Source: Antilocapra americana
Lineage: Eukaryota; Chordata; Mammalia; Artiodactyla; Antilocapridae
Length of the DNA: 64,000 bases
Reading direction: 5' to 3'
Assembly: GCA_007570785.1 (NCBI GenBank)
Contig: ML662449.1
Span: 11,656,822 to 11,720,821 of the forward strand
Of this stretch, positions 38,001 through 49,610 are shown piece by piece. The first letter of the stretch is position 1. Every line of letters begins with the position of its first letter. Under the pieces are notes generated by a model, which was given only the letters and a program-made list of their open reading frames with translations, had not been told where the DNA came from and searched no databases. Position numbers and translations under genes: made by a program.

Positions 38001-41000
38001 GGTGCAGTACAGTGCCTGGCACCTAAGTGCTCAGTGTTACCAAGCTTTGCTACGAGGTTAGTGGACAGGGGAAGAGAGGCAACAGCGCCAAAACGCTGAG
38101 TTTACCTGCACGCACTGCACGAGTGACTCTTTTCTCTGCTCTCCGCTCTTTCTGGGAGGCTGCCCTTCAGCATCTGGATCCAACATTGCCGACCAGGAGG
38201 CATGTGTTCTCACTGGTCCAGAGGAGACCCCCAGGGCCTGGCCGCTCACCAGACTGCCCTCCCCAGCAGAGCGCCTTGCATGGATGAAGGAGCGTAGCAA
38301 ACAGCGCTTCTGGTCCTCAGCACTCCAGGACCCTCTGAGGGTAGCCCCAGAGGGAAGCTGGCTTTGGCTGGAGTCTGACGGGAGGGAACCTGGCCCATCA
38401 CTGTCCGACACGTCCATGGAGCTGTGCCCTTCGGCAGCATCCGTGGACAGGGGCACCAAGGTGGGAATGGAGCCCAGATACGAAACCAAGCTAGAAACCT
38501 GTGTCAGCCGAGTGGGTAGGGCCAGATACTCATCATCACTTTCCACCTCCTCTTGGGGTTTCCATTCAGACTTGCTGCAAGCGAGGCGCCCGAGGCCCTG
38601 ACTGGCCCCCTTCTCTCTCTCCAGCCCGGATGAGGGCCACCCTCTGTCCCGTGTCCTCAGGTGTGGAGAGCCCAGCTCAAGGTGCCTGCCCACAGGTGGC
38701 CAGTCCCTCAGGTTCCTCCGGGGTGGCTCTCTGCTCACCCAAGGAGTGGCCCTACTGCCTGGGGCTCTGGGAGTAGAGGCAAGGGGGCTGCAAGATGCTA
38801 ACCCCACATCACCCTGCTTCTGGGGTACTCCAGAGGGCCCCCGCTTAAGGCTTGGCTCTCTGGGCCCAGAGAACGGCAGGGCAGCGGCCTCAGCTGGTGG
38901 GCAACTGTGGGAGACGTTAGCAGGTGACTTGAGGGTGCTTGCCGGGGAGATGGAGACGCTATCGAGGTCCACGCCCGAGTCCTGCAGGACGGGCTCAGCC
39001 CGCACATGGCTGTCGAGCTGCGTCCGGGGCTGAGGCCCGGGCCTGAGGGGATAGGTGTAGTCCAGCAGGTCTTCGTACTCTCTGTTTGGGTTCCAGAGTG
39101 GGGAGTTGCGGTCTGGGGAGGGAGGCAGGGAATCGGGCAGCACACAGGCCCAGTACTCAGCCTGGAAGGAGAGGCGTCTCCTGCCCAGCCGGGGGGCATC
39201 ACCCGCAGAGGACACAGGCTGGGGCAACCACTGGAGCCGAGGCCCAGGGCCTACCACTGTGGAGGCTGACGGCGGGACAGCCAGCTCCAGGGAGGAGACC
39301 TTGGTGAGGCAGCCACTCCGAGGCTCTGCCGTTTCCTGGTGACCCTGGAGACTGCTGCCCGGAGAGGAGGTGGACACACTGCAGCTGGAAGACAGTGGCG
39401 CGGGCGTCACGGGGCTCACGGCCGACCTCCACCTCGATGGGCAGGGGAAGCCTGAGATGGGAGACTGTGCACAGAGGTCTGGCACCTGCGGCGACTCCAC
39501 GGGGGACGGGTCATCTTCGGTGTCAGCATCGTGTCCCGAGCAAAGAGCGGCAGTTCTGGGAATGGCGCAAGTCCGAGGTAGCACCTCCGGTGCAGGAAGC
39601 CTGGTCTCCTCCATCTACAGTGACAGGAGGGAAAGAAAAGGTCAAACAGGTGAGCCAGACTTCTCTCCTCGAGGACAACTCTGGGGTGGTTTTGGAGACC
39701 CAGATGATCCGGAGGAAAGTTCTTGAAAGGAAGAGCCTGCTACCTGGTGCGCGAGTCAGACACAGCGAGGGTGCAGCTGGAGAGGGAGAGAGGGGAGCAG
39801 ACGGTCCTCCCAGAGCTGATTCCCCCCAACCCCCAACGCTGTCCTTCCCTGGTTCTTCCTGCACAGATGCCTCATTCGTAAGCGAGCAGAACTCAAATAG
39901 CTCTGTCGTGCTGAATCTGGAACACACTGCCTAACCTCCGACTAGCGCGCCCTGGGGAAGCAGGACTTCAGTAATTCTGTTGCTCACAGGACACACATCC
40001 GAACCTGGCAGTCAGGCGGCCCACCAGGCCCCACCTGGCTCGGCTCACACCCAGTGGTGACTCAACAGTGGCAAAATGAGTCATTCACCCCAGCCTCCTC
40101 ACTCAGACTTTTAATCAGCTCGATGAAGAGCCCACCCTCAAGGGAGGCTGGATGGCACCAAGGTTAGGGTGTGGGCTTTGGAACCAGACTGCCCTGAGGC
40201 CAACCCCTAGCTGCCAGCTCCCAGACTCACTTCCCTCACCTGCAAAGTAGGGGTGGTGACAGACGGTCTCCTCAGGCTATGCCGATTAAATGAGCTCCAG
40301 GGTGAACAATGAGAGCTCAACAAACAGCAGCGCTGCAACAAGCACCAGACTGACACTCACAAACAGCCCATCTCTGTTACTCACTTGCCGCCCACTTCAG
40401 TGAGTCTGAGTCAGGTGCCCTGAGCCTCGCAGTGCCCCGGCCCGCTGGCAGGTGGGCCTAGCCTCTGTCTTCTCCCAGGCAGTCATGCTTAGAACCTCCT
40501 CAAGACACAGGGCTCCAGGGGGCAGCACGTGGCAGCCAGTGCCACGATGACACGGCACAGATCAAAGCCATCACCCTGAAAGGTCTTGGCAGGCAGACCA
40601 CCACAGGCTGTCAGAGCCGGGAGGGTCAGGTCAATCAGGTAACCTTCCCAACTGTCCTGAGGGCCTATAAGATTGGATAGTTCACCAGAGGTCAGAGAGA
40701 GGCAGGACTCCCTGCTCCACATGACACCCACTAGGCGAGCCTGACTGTAGTAGGGGAGGCCCCTGAAATCTTCTTTGCCCAGAGACAGTGCTGCCAGGTC
40801 CCCGAGGGCCCAGTGGGATACAGCCCCCAGGAGCCCACGGCCCTGGACCCTTCTTCCCCACGTCTCCTCGGGGCCCCGGAAAGCCTCCACATCACCAAGT
40901 CAAAGACAGGACATGGCTCCCCTACCCTGGCTCCCCTGCCTGCCCTCTGGGCAGGATGTCTTGGTCATAGCATGCCCAATCCTCAGAAGGTCACCAGTCA

Positions 41001-41557
41001 CACTCCTGAGGAAGAGATGCTGTGGACAGAGGTCTCTGCTGGGCCCACCTGTCCATGTGAACCTGCACAACAGAAATCAGCACATCCAAGTTACCTAAGC
41101 TCCCCCACCTCCCTGCCTTATATGGGTGCTGGGGAAGCTGTAAGATGGTGAGACAATGCTGGAGTGGGCTCTCAAACGACAGCACCACTACCCTGGTGCC
41201 TACCTGGCTTCCCGCAGAGGGCAAATCTCCAGCCTCCAGACCGGCAGGAGGCGGCATGCAACTGAGAGTGGGCTTAGACCCACCGGCTGCTGGCTCCCTG
41301 CTGGCCCCACTGGCTAGTGGCTGGCAGGCTCTGGAGGGGCCAGGGCCAACCCCACCATAGCAGGCAGGGCTGGGGAGCCCCTCGGTGCCCCCAACAGGGG
41401 AGGCAGGTCCTCCCTCAGCTTCCAGGCGTGGCGGCTGCTCCCCGAGCACAGGCCCTGCAGGGCTCAGCTCCTGCTCCCTGCGGCTCCAGTTCCCACAGGA
41501 AGGGGCCTTCGTGTCTGAGGATGCCTCCCCTTCTGCCTTTTCTTCTCCCAGGGCCAT
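29063..41557 (-). CDS. CEP68: CEP68, centrosomal protein of 68 kDa (full coding region)
   Basis: CEP68 is a fibre component of the linker that holds the two centrioles together in interphase, with rootletin and C-NAP1. It is removed in early mitosis. Joining 41557-41204, 39614-38106, 36713-36591, 33913-33817, 30172-30000 and 29086-29063 on the minus strand keeps one frame, about 759 residues against 757 in human CEP68 (from memory). Recognisable CEP68 stretches are the start MALGEEKAE, CSGHDADTEDDPS, RRRLSFQAEYWACVLPDSLP, the DSGVDLDS degron near residue 330, ESDDEYLALP, and the C-terminal part QLEELI..WLYNVAD, DEHQSLTESVLQKGEILLQ and LESHADRLYD. The N-terminal two thirds is low-complexity and Ser/Pro-rich. 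The C-terminal 130 residues look helical. The start codon matches the human start. Only the last few residues are uncertain. Confidence 0.93.
29087..29999 (-). other. CEP68: CEP68 last intron (inferred)
   Basis: GTAAGT donor at 29994-29999 and a TTTTAG acceptor. No repeat recognised. If the exon 6 read-through form is used, this stretch is 3' UTR instead. Confidence 0.5.
30000..30172 (-). CDS. CEP68: CEP68 coding exon 6
   Basis: 173 nt that complete a Val codon and encode LKDVLGRISRQ..LESHADRLYDTILASLDTLAGCTL, the conserved helical C-terminus. Acceptor TTTGATAG, donor GTAAGT. After CTL the cow-type sequence (about 19 residues) departs from the human tail and has no stop before the donor. Confidence 0.9.
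31785..31912 (-). mobile_element. CHR-type SINE fragment
   Basis: In reverse: AGGAATTCTCTGGTGGTCCA head, degenerate B box GTTTCAATCTC, then AACTAAGATCCTACAAGCTG. Confidence 0.75.
32160..32315 (-). mobile_element. MIR SINE fragment
   Basis: Reversed MIR: GGCTGGAGTCAGGCTGCC, CTCTGTGAAATGAGAG, and CATGGTGTCTGGCACATATT. Confidence 0.65.
33395..33575 (+). mobile_element. CHR-type SINE
   Basis: GGGACTTCCCTGGTGGTCCA head, GGTTTGATCCCTGGTCAGG, and AGATCCCACATGCAGCAGCA tail ending TACAGCCAAATACATATT. Confidence 0.85.
33817..33913 (-). CDS. CEP68: CEP68 coding exon 5
   Basis: 97 nt encoding QFKKDIDEHQSLTESVLQKGEILLQSLLDNTP plus one base of the next Val codon. Helical, with a regular spacing of hydrophobic residues. 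Acceptor TTCTAAG, donor GTGAGA. Confidence 0.95.
33914..36590 (-). other. CEP68: CEP68 intron 4
   Basis: 2.7-kb GT-AG intron with a GTAATA donor. It contains a tandem SINE at 36.0-36.3 kb. No other repeat or exon is clear in 33920-36000. Confidence 0.8.
36004..36306 (-). mobile_element. Bov-tA SINE with a tandem partial second copy
   Basis: A complete Bov-tA in reverse at 36004-36187 is followed directly by a second tRNA-head part at 36188-36306 with its own GGATTCTTTACCA and GGGAAGCC. The two share GAATACTGGAGTGGGTAGCC, the same variant, so a local duplication is likely. Confidence 0.85.
36591..36713 (-). CDS. CEP68: CEP68 coding exon 4
   Basis: 123 nt, 41 codons, phase 0: TFCRQLEELIHWLYNVADTT..SSLQLYR. 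Closely matches the human CEP68 segment. Acceptor CTCCACAG, donor GTAATA. Confidence 0.95.
36714..38105 (-). other. CEP68: CEP68 intron 3
   Basis: 1.4-kb intron, GTAAAC donor to CTCCACAG. It carries a minus-strand MIR remnant at about 37.9-38.03 kb and otherwise GC-rich sequence without exons. Confidence 0.8.
37895..38035 (-). mobile_element. MIR SINE fragment
   Basis: Reversed MIR features: GGACTGTGAAGGTGCAGGTTA, TCGCTGCCTTTTCCTCC and AGTACAGTGCCTGGCACC. It ends about 70 nt from CEP68 exon 3. Confidence 0.55.
38106..39614 (-). CDS. CEP68: CEP68 large coding exon 3
   Basis: 1509 nt, 503 codons, two thirds of the protein, phase 0 at both ends. Acceptor CTGTAG directly before an ATG codon; human has Val at this position, so this Met is internal and not the start. 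Contains CSGHDADTEDDPS, RRRLSFQAEYWACVLPDSLPPSPDR, the YEDLLDYTYPLRPGP block, the DSG degron, and the acidic ESDDEYLALP motif. It ends ESLVQCVQ before the GTAAAC donor. Ser, Pro and Gly dominate, suggesting disorder. Confidence 0.95.
38958..38981 (-). other. CEP68: DSGVDLDS phosphodegron in CEP68
   Basis: Codes for D-S-G-V-D-L-D-S, a DSGx(3)S beta-TrCP degron. The first Ser is residue 331 in this gene model. In human CEP68, Ser332 in the same context is phosphorylated by PLK1, which leads to SCF-betaTrCP-dependent degradation in prometaphase. Confidence 0.85.
39615..41203 (-). other. CEP68: CEP68 intron 2
   Basis: 1.6-kb GT-AG intron (GTAGGC donor), GC-rich. It has a minus-strand MIR remnant at about 40.16-40.33 kb and no other recognised feature. 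Confidence 0.8.
40155..40335 (-). mobile_element. MIR SINE fragment
   Basis: GTGTGGGCTTTGGAACCAGA, TTCCCTCACCTGCAAAGTAG and GCCGATTAAATGAGC fit reversed MIR. Confidence 0.65.
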
Positions 41558-41599
41558 TGAGATGTCCCTGGGTCAGGGTTCTGCTGAAGCTTCAGCTCC
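41204..41599 (-). CDS. CEP68: CEP68 exon 2 with the start codon
   Basis: Acceptor with a CT-rich tract ending CTTGTAG, then 42 nt of 5' UTR, and the ATG at 41557-41555. It encodes residues 1-118, MALGEEKAE to AGSQ, with EQPPRLEAEGG matching human CEP68 exactly. Donor GTAGGC at 41203-41198. Confidence 0.95.
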
Positions 41600-41879
41600 C
41601 TACAAGATGAGAAAGAGAGAGAAAAAGATAAACTTCCTGCTTCTATGACCAGGAAACCTTTTACTTCTTAATGATTAAGACAAATATTTTTTTGGCCAAA
41701 AGAACAAATGATGGCTACTTCCTCAAAGAAAAACAAAGGTCTGGCTTTTCCTCAGTTCCAGACCCTTCCAAAGGGGAAGCAGGAGCTGTTATCTTGGCCT
41801 CTGCTGTTGTGTGGCTGGAGCAGCCCCAACAGATGCCCAGGAGGGTCAATGCAGGTCCAAACCAGAGTCAAGGTTTGTG

Positions 41880-42098
41880 CTGCGTGCTAAGTCGCTTCAG
41901 TTGTGTCTGATTCTTTTTGACCCCATACACCATAGCCCACCAGGCTCCTCTTGTCCATGGGATTCTCCAGGCAAGAATATTGGAGAGACTAAGATCCCCT
42001 CCTCCAGGGGATCTTCCCAACCCAGGAATCAAACCGATGTCTATTACGTCTACCTGCATTGGCAGGTGGATTCTTTACCACTAGCACTGGGAAGCCTG
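41880..42098 (-). mobile_element. Bov-tA SINE
   Basis: In reverse: GGCTTCCCAGTGCTAGTGGT head, GGTTTGATTCCTGGGTTGGG, and AAAGAATCAGACACAACTG tail. The tRNA head is slightly shortened. Confidence 0.9.
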
Positions 42099-42171
42099 AG
42101 TCATGGTTTGGTCCTGCCTAAAGTCACCCTTGCTGTCTGAGCCATAATATTAAAAAAAAAAAAAAAAAACC

Positions 42172-42832
42172 CTAAAAGCATGGCATCCGGCCCCACCACT
42201 TCATGGCAAACAGAAGGGGAAAATGTGGAACTAATGACAGATTTCCTCTTCTTGGGCTCTAAAATCGCTGCAGATGGTGACTGTAGCCATGAAATCAGAA
42301 GACAATTGCTTTTTGGCAGGAAAGCTATGACAAACCTAGACAGTGTGTAAAAAGGTAAAGACATCACTTTGCTGAGGAAGGTCCACATAGTCAAGGCTAG
42401 TCTTTCCAGGAGTCAAATACGGATGCAAGAGCAGGACCATAAAGAAGGCAGAGTGCTGAAGAATTGATGATTTCCAACTGCGGTGCTGGAGAAGACTCTT
42501 GAGAGTCCCTTGCAAAGTGAAGAGATCAAACCAGTTAATCCTAAAGGAATTCAACCCTGAATATTCATTGGAAGGACTGATGCTAAAGCTCCAATACTTT
42601 GGCCACCTGATGCGAAGAGCTGACTCACTGGAAAACACCCTGATGCAGGGAAAGTTTGAAGGCAGAAGGAGAAGAAGGTGACAGAGGATGAGATGGTTGG
42701 ATGGCTTCACTGATTCAATGGACATGAACTTGGGCCAACTCCAAGAGATGGTGAGGGGCAGGCAGGCCTGGCACGCTGCAGTCCAGGGGGTTGCAAAGAG
42801 TCAGACACGACTTGGTGACTGAACAGAGTCAT
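42172..42832 (+). mobile_element. BovB (RTE-type LINE) 3' end
   Basis: Plus-strand 3' end of BovB, from the end of the reverse-transcriptase ORF to the terminal AGTCAGACACGACTTGG. Frames are broken by stops and indels. A run of 19 A lies just before it at 42151-42169. Confidence 0.9.
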
Positions 42833-44165
42833 CTTTGTTTGACTTTCTGTCCCTTTGGCCCAGCCCCACTGGGCAAGGGGCCTGGCCGGGGCCCTCCCTG
42901 TGCCAGCACTGCGGCAGTTGCTGTCACCACAGCCCAACAGCAGGCAGGCAGCTCCAGGCTGTGGCTGAGCTCAGGGCTCCCACAGTGCCTGCTCTGCCGG
43001 CGAAGGAGAGGCGGTCGGGAAGCCACACCCTGGGCTGTGGAGCAGGTGGGCACCTCTCATCCCAAGGATGGCCAGAGCTGCAGTACCGACTGTCCTCGCG
43101 CTGACCTGGGTTACGACTAACGGGGAACCGAGGGAAGCCGAGGAAATCCGGTGGAAGTCGATGGCCGTGGTCACACAGCGTATGTGCACATGACGACACA
43201 GAGAGGTACGCAGGGCAGGCGGCAGGGAGGGGAGAGCCAGGGTGAGCCCTCAGGGCGGGGGGGGGTCTGAGAACAGGGCCATCCCAGCAGGAGCTTCAGG
43301 GGCCACGGGGGGACCCTGAGCCTGAGTGTGCTGGCGAGGGCTCTGCTGGGAGCCAGGGCCGGATGGGGCTGGGATGAAAGCGGGCCGGAGGAGAACTCCA
43401 GGAGGACTGGACAGGGAAGCAATCGGGAGTGTAAGAGCCCAGGATTCGGGCAGCTGCCTAGAAGGCACTGCCAACCTCAAAGCTAAAACCTGGCCAGAAA
43501 CAGCCTCGTTTCTTCAGAGACAAGAAGGCACTGATGGCAACACAGGAGGTGCTGGGGCAGCAGGGAAGCCTGAGCAGGTGGAGGCGGCCATGGAGGGGGC
43601 TCACCCTGCTCGGCCCTCACACTGGAAACACCACTGATGGGGACGGTGTGCCTGGAAAACAAGAGTGTCCTGCCCGGCCTGGCCGACTGACGAGGTGCCA
43701 GTCAGCAGCGAGCCGAGGGCAGAACACAGGTCACGTGCACTATTACCACCTTCTCACGGCCATCCCGTGCACGGGGACGCATCAGAACGACTGCCTTGGA
43801 CCGGTCACACATGGTTCAGATATAAAACACCCTGCACATGCGAGTCTCCTTCCCCTACCCCCATTCCTAAATCGACCCAGAAGACACAGGGCATGTGGAC
43901 AGCGCCTGCGCACAGCACATGGGGCAGGTCACCAAGTGTCATGGGGCGGGGCGGGGGGCTGCGAGACGACAGAAGTAGTGAGGCGAGGCACCTTACAAGA
44001 AACAAAGCAACAGAGGATGACTAAGCAGCCAATTTTTCATATAAATCAAGCAAAAATATTTACCACTAGATATTACCAAAAAACCCAGGTAGGTCTAATT
44101 AATGCTGTGTGTGTTTCTCATCTCTTGATGTATACGCAAACAAAAATTTATTTCATCCTCCCCGA

Positions 44166-44420
44166 CCGTGCCCTTTAACATGAAAGTAGTTCTGTACAGG
44201 ACACACTGTTCAGAATCTTGCTTTTTTTTTCTTTTTTTAAATGAAATACTTTGAAGATCTTTCCTTAGCAATGCACGGTCAGCGCCTTCTGTTTTCTGTC
44301 ACCACCCAGCACTGTACTCCACTGTAAGGATGCACGCTAGCTTATTCCATCTACTGGTGGATATTTGTGATTTCCAACCTTTTGCTACTAATGCTGTGGA
44401 GCACGTATGCGCGCACACAC
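44166..44420 (-). mobile_element. Old L1 fragment (uncertain)
   Basis: TTCCATCTACTGGTGGATAT, CCAACCTTTTGCTACTAATG and CTGTGGAGCACG resemble reversed L1 ORF2 end, strongly diverged. Confidence 0.5.
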
Positions 44421-44432
44421 ACACACACACAA
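44412..44432. repeat. (CA)n microsatellite
   Basis: About ten CA units. Confidence 0.9.
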
Positions 44433-46124
44433 CTCCCCACTGCACACCCACAGTATCAAGAGTCAGAGGGGAACCGCTGAGGTGAGGGGGACTCACACGG
44501 GTACTTCGGGCATCTGGTACACTCCCACCTGTGGCCTGAGAGCACGCCAGTTTCCCACAGGAGGTGGGTTCCCTTATCCTAATGTCACAGAGCAGGGAAA
44601 CCTTTCAGAGAGTCAAATCCAGGCCTGAGTAACTCCAGAACTAAGCTTTTTATGAACCAACTGGGGAACAAGGTACAAAACAGACACACAAAGCAGAAGA
44701 GGGTTAGAGAGACTGGTAAGGGACCAAGTCCCACAGGGAAAGACCTTCATGGAGCCACATCCTCACCTAGAGGCTGTTTAAGAAACAGCACATGAAGACA
44801 ATGACAGGCAAACTGTTTTCACAATTATAGGAACAAGCTGAGCCCACCAGCTGGAAAAATTAGGGTGAAGGCCGAACCTAACCAGAGGCCCCAATTTCTT
44901 GCTCCATTTCTAGAAATTCTTTCAATGGCCAGAGTCAGGCCATGATGGGTGGCTAATCCATATTTACTCTCCTGGTCCCCCTTCACTAAAGCATGTGGTC
45001 TTAATGACAGGGGACTGGAATAAGATGATGCCGGGGCAAAACAGGCGTACAAAGAAATGATCTCTGTCTTTGTTTAATGATGTGTTTTTGATCTGTCTTG
45101 TCTGGATTTCACTATTCAAGAAACAAGGTATGTCTTCATCCTGGGGGTGAGTAGTGGGCTAGAATTAAAAGCTCCTCTGGAGATACCTCTAGGTAACTTT
45201 TAAATATAGATACAAACCTGAACTAAGTGAACAGTGTCACCAGAAGTCCTTCAGCAACCAGGAGAGGTCTGAAATTCAGTGATTTTCATGGAAATGGTAC
45301 TTCTGAAAAGAGAGATTATAGGTAGTTATTTCCTCAGTCTGGATACATAGTCTGTTCATAATCTCACTTATTAATCTGCCTAACAAATCAAGGTGTATTT
45401 TCCCTGTGCCATACGAGCTTTCTTTTTTTTTTTTTTTAAATGAGAATTAAAACAGATTCACGTGAAACGAAAAAGTCCACCATGAGTGTTCAAGTTGTAC
45501 ATAAGTACTACAGAAAACAAAAAAAAAAGGGAGAAATCAACTGGGATAGGGAAAACTCCTTGAAGGAATGACTGCTGAAGACATCCATAATCAGCCAAGC
45601 AAATAGATAAAAGGCTCAACTCTGTGGGCAGCTGTCAGGTGGGCATCTGTAACACTACATGACAGTCCAGCTCTCATTTCCACACAGATTCTAGATTTTA
45701 CACATCATCGTTTCTTCTCATCCCTCTGAGGGTGAGGGTGGAGAAGGGGATTCTGCTTGAATCCTTCCAGTTAGACAAGCTTCCTCCTTTCCAGAACACC
45801 AAATGGACTGCTCAGATGAAAACGTGCCATGCTGTCAGTAGCGTTAAACAATCTGCTACTCTTCCTGGGTTGTCCCTGCTCTCTGATCACACACTTTATA
45901 GTGTTTTTGGAGGTCAGCAGCTCCTAGGTGGGCAGAGGCCCTAGTCAGCCACCTTCCTAACAAGATAGTAACAAGAAATTGGGCTGAGTGACTGGAGGGC
46001 TCTGAGCACAGACAGTGAAACAATGAATTCAAGGCTCCCATCTGAGAAAGATCTGCACACACCAGTTCAGCCCTGTGCTTGGTCAAGTCAAGAGACAAGC
46101 CATTTGAGCTGCAGGATGAGAGAG

Positions 46125-47170
46125 CAAATTGCCAAAATTCAGTAGATCATGGAGAGAGCAAAGGAATTACAGAAAAACATCGACTTCCACTTCACTGACT
46201 ACAAAAAAGCCTTTGACTGTGTGGATCACAACGAACTGTGGAAAATTCTTTAAGAGATGGGAATACTAGACCACTTACCTGCCTCCTGAGAAACCTGGAT
46301 GCAGGTCAAGAAACAACAGTTACAACCAGACAGGGTACAATAGACCAGTTCAAAATTGGGAACGGAGTATGACAAGACTGAGGATTGTTACCCTATTTAA
46401 CTTATATGTAGAGTACTTCATGTGAAATGCCAGGCTGGATAAATCACAAACTGGAATCAAGATTGCTGGGAGAAATATTAATAACTTCAGATATGCAGAT
46501 GATACCACTGGCAGAAAGTGAAGAGGAATAAAGAGCCTCTTGATGAAAGACAAAGAAGAGAGTGAAAAACCTGGCTTAAAACTCAACATTCAAAAAACTA
46601 AGATCATGGCATCCAGTCACATCACTTCATGGCAAATAGAAGGGGAAAAAGTAGAAGTGGTGACAGACTATATTTCCTTGGACTCCAAAATCACTGCGGA
46701 CAGTGACTGTGGTCATGAAACTAAAAGACACCTGCTCCTTGGAAGGAAAGCTAAGACAAACCTAGACAGCATATTAAACATCAGAGACATCACTGGGCCA
46801 ACAAAGCTCTATATAATCAAAGCTAATGGTTTCCAGGAGTCATGTATGGATGTAATAGATCATAAAGAAGGCTGAGCGCCAAACAATTGATGCTTTTGAA
46901 CTGTGGTGCTGAAGAAGACTCGAGAGTTCCATGGACTGCAGGGAGATCAAATCAGTCATCCTAAAGGAAATCAACACTGAATTGGAAGGACTGATTCTGA
47001 AGCCTCAATACTTTAGCCACCTGATGCGAGGAGCTGACTCTTTGGAAAAGACTCTGATGCTGGGAAAGATTGAAGGCAAAAGGAGCAGCAGGTGGCAGAT
47101 GAGATGGTTAGATAGCATCAACCAACTCAACAGACATGAGTTTGGGCAAACTCCGGGAGAGGGACCACTT
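46125..47170 (+). mobile_element. BovB fragment with reverse-transcriptase part
   Basis: Covers the reverse-transcriptase region, including the catalytic-loop coding sequence near 46490-46506, through to the 3' end. 5'-truncated and carrying several stops and frameshifts, so inactive. Same strand as the BovB piece at 42.2 kb. Confidence 0.9.
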
Positions 47171-48598
47171 GGAGTTTGGTATTAAAATTCTGTCCGTTTC
47201 TAGGACCTGCAGAGACTGTATGACCTACCAGATGAAATGAGAAACGATGGAGGCTTGGCTTACTCTTGCCCTATGGTAAAGATATGCTCATATATCATGT
47301 ATGGGGCCACACTAACTGGTTAAGTCTGGACGTCTGACCCTTCCTAATATTGGCCGCATACTCCTGTGCAGGCCTGTCACAGTTGCCAGGACTTCCTCCC
47401 ACTCACTCCTGTCCAGGATGGAGAACAGAGAACCTGGAAGTCCATATGCGGGTGGAAAGAGGGGGGAGTTTGAGGGGGGCTGGCTATGTTCTCTTAACTA
47501 AACCATTCAAATGTACAAATGCTCAACTTAGGGGGCAATCCTCCTCTGATCAGGATTCTCTAAAGAACAAGCTAACAAACCATCTGATTTACAGCAACTC
47601 TGCCCAGGACCCATCTCTGTACCTGGGTGCACAGAGAGCACTTGTACCGGCCACGGAGGCCAGGTGCTGCTTGAGCCAGCCCTACCAGTTCAGGGGCTAA
47701 AGCCCCAAAGCTCTGAGCTGGTTTCATGGAGGCCACAGGTGTAAGCGGTCAATGAATGCCATGAACACGCAGCGGTAGAATCAGGCCGGAGAAGCAGACA
47801 AAGAGGCTCTCCGTGCTGCCCTTCCTCTAGGAACATGAATCTTCACAGGAGGAAGGAAGGGGGAGTGGTGGGGTGAAGCCAGCACTGTCAGGTGGCTGGA
47901 AGGCTTCTGGGGGAACTAGATGGAGAGCAGAAAAGGGCTCAAAGGCAGAGGCCAGTCCAGGCATGGGAGGCAGTTTGAAAGCAGGTGAAGACGTATGCGG
48001 GGAGGCCAACGAGAGGGGCAGTCACAAGAGGCCCAGGCCGGCTTCAGAGTGGGGTGGCTGCCAAGAACGCTGTGCGCGGGAGGTTTGGGACTGGGAGGCC
48101 CAAGGCTCAAAGCCACCCCCCTTCCACCTGCTCCTTCCCCTGCTGTGCAGGCCCTGCAGCCCCTTCTGGGCCTGAGCTCCTATTACCATGTGATTGCATG
48201 TGAAGCACATCTTACTACTGCACTATTTTTGTTGCTTTTGTTCATGACAAGAACTCTTAACATGAGAATGTATAGTATCTTTTATGCAACCAGCTCAAAA
48301 AAGAAGTAAAAAAAGAAAAAAAAGAAATCAACCGAAAACTGTGTTCTCTGTGACTGGGGCCACAGAGAACCTCACAGCAAGGCCAATCTTTTAACCTGTC
48401 ACGAGAGGTCTCTGGATGGCCTTTAAGGAGATGCACTGCCGCATCTACAAGGATCTTAGCTGAGCTTCCAGCCACCCCTTGCCCCACGCCAAGCTCCCTG
48501 GCCTCCTTGGCAGTAGATTATTGCCATCCAACAAAGCTCAAAGTATGAGAGTGATGGGGAATGAACGTGTCCATTAAGTGGACCCTCTGTTCCACCTA

Positions 48599-48798
48599 GG
48601 TCTTCCCTGTAGCTCAAATGGTAAAGAATCTGCCTGCAACACCAGAGATCTGGGTTCAATCCCTGGGTCGGGAAGATCCTCTGGAGAAGGGAATGGCAAC
48701 CCACTCCAGTATTCTTACCAGGAGAATTCCATGGACAGAGGAGCCTGCGGATACAGTCCATGGGATCTGCAGAGCTGGACATCAATGAGTGACTAACA
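48599..48798 (+). mobile_element. Bov-tA SINE
   Basis: TCTTCCCTGTAGCTCAAATG head, B box GGTTCAATCCC, CAACCCACTCCAGTATTCTT and a terminal ATGAGTGACTAAC. Confidence 0.9.
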
Positions 48799-49447
48799 CT
48801 ACTCTGTTCCCACCAAAGAGCAAGGTCAAAAACCATCTGCCCCGGGACACAAATCATTCCTACTGTCTAAAGAAGCTGGCCCTGGACCACATAGCTGCAG
48901 TTCCACAGGCCACTGCTTCTACTGTACTGACAATTTTCTGTAAGTCTGTCGGGCCACACGATGTGAAGATTGATAAGAAACCTACTGATATTCTGGAGAT
49001 GCCATTAAGAACGCTTCTCTTTGGAGGAGAATTCTCAGGTCTTTGTAACAAAAACTGCAATTTCACTGAGTAGCCAGTTTGCTCTTTATACAGGAACTGA
49101 CAAAACTGATTAAAAAAAAATTCTCCTCTGCTCTTGCTGCTTGGAAGCTCAGAACCAAATCAGTAGTCTCATGCAAGTAAAATGCAGAGGCCAGAGAGGC
49201 ATTCAACTTTGGTATTTCTTTTTCACCTCATCTGTCTCAATCACTTTTATTAAAAATCTTATTACACTAAAATGATTTTGAAAAGATTACTCAAATAATT
49301 TTTGGAACAAAATAGAGGACATGTTAAAAACAGAATTTTTTTTTAAAAAAAGCTCTAAATCCAATACTTCATCAAATACCAGAAGAAAACAAAGCCTGTT
49401 TACCAGCATGTCTAAAAATCAAATGTAGATCCTTATGTTAGTATCTT

Positions 49448-49610
49448 TCTACTCAAAGTGTTGTCCACGGAAAAGCAGCACCTGCATCACCTCAGAGCTT
49501 GCTGGGAATGCAGATTCTCAGGCACCACCCCAGAGCTCTGGGATCAGAATCTGCATCTTAGCAAGCTCTCCAGGTGGTTGGTAGGCACAGTAATGTTTCA
49601 GAACCAACAA
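49448..49610 (+). mobile_element. MER5A-type DNA transposon remnant (hAT-Charlie)
   Basis: Matches MER5A in order: CAAAGTGTTGTCCACGGAAA, AGCACCTGCATCACC, AATGCAGATTCTCAGGC, ATCAGAATCTGCATCTTAGC and CCAGGTGGTTGGTAGGCACA. Confidence 0.8.

Noticed and set aside
38058..39614. The ATG at 39614 as the CEP68 start
   Set aside because: It follows a splice acceptor (CTGTAG) exactly, aligns with an internal human residue, and the upstream exon at 41557 gives the human N-terminus MALGEEKAE in phase.
39395..39934. 179-codon plus-strand open frame opposite CEP68 exon 3
   Set aside because: It lies mostly antisense to the large CEP68 exon and its intron border, a shadow of a coding exon with high G+C. 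No recognisable domain.
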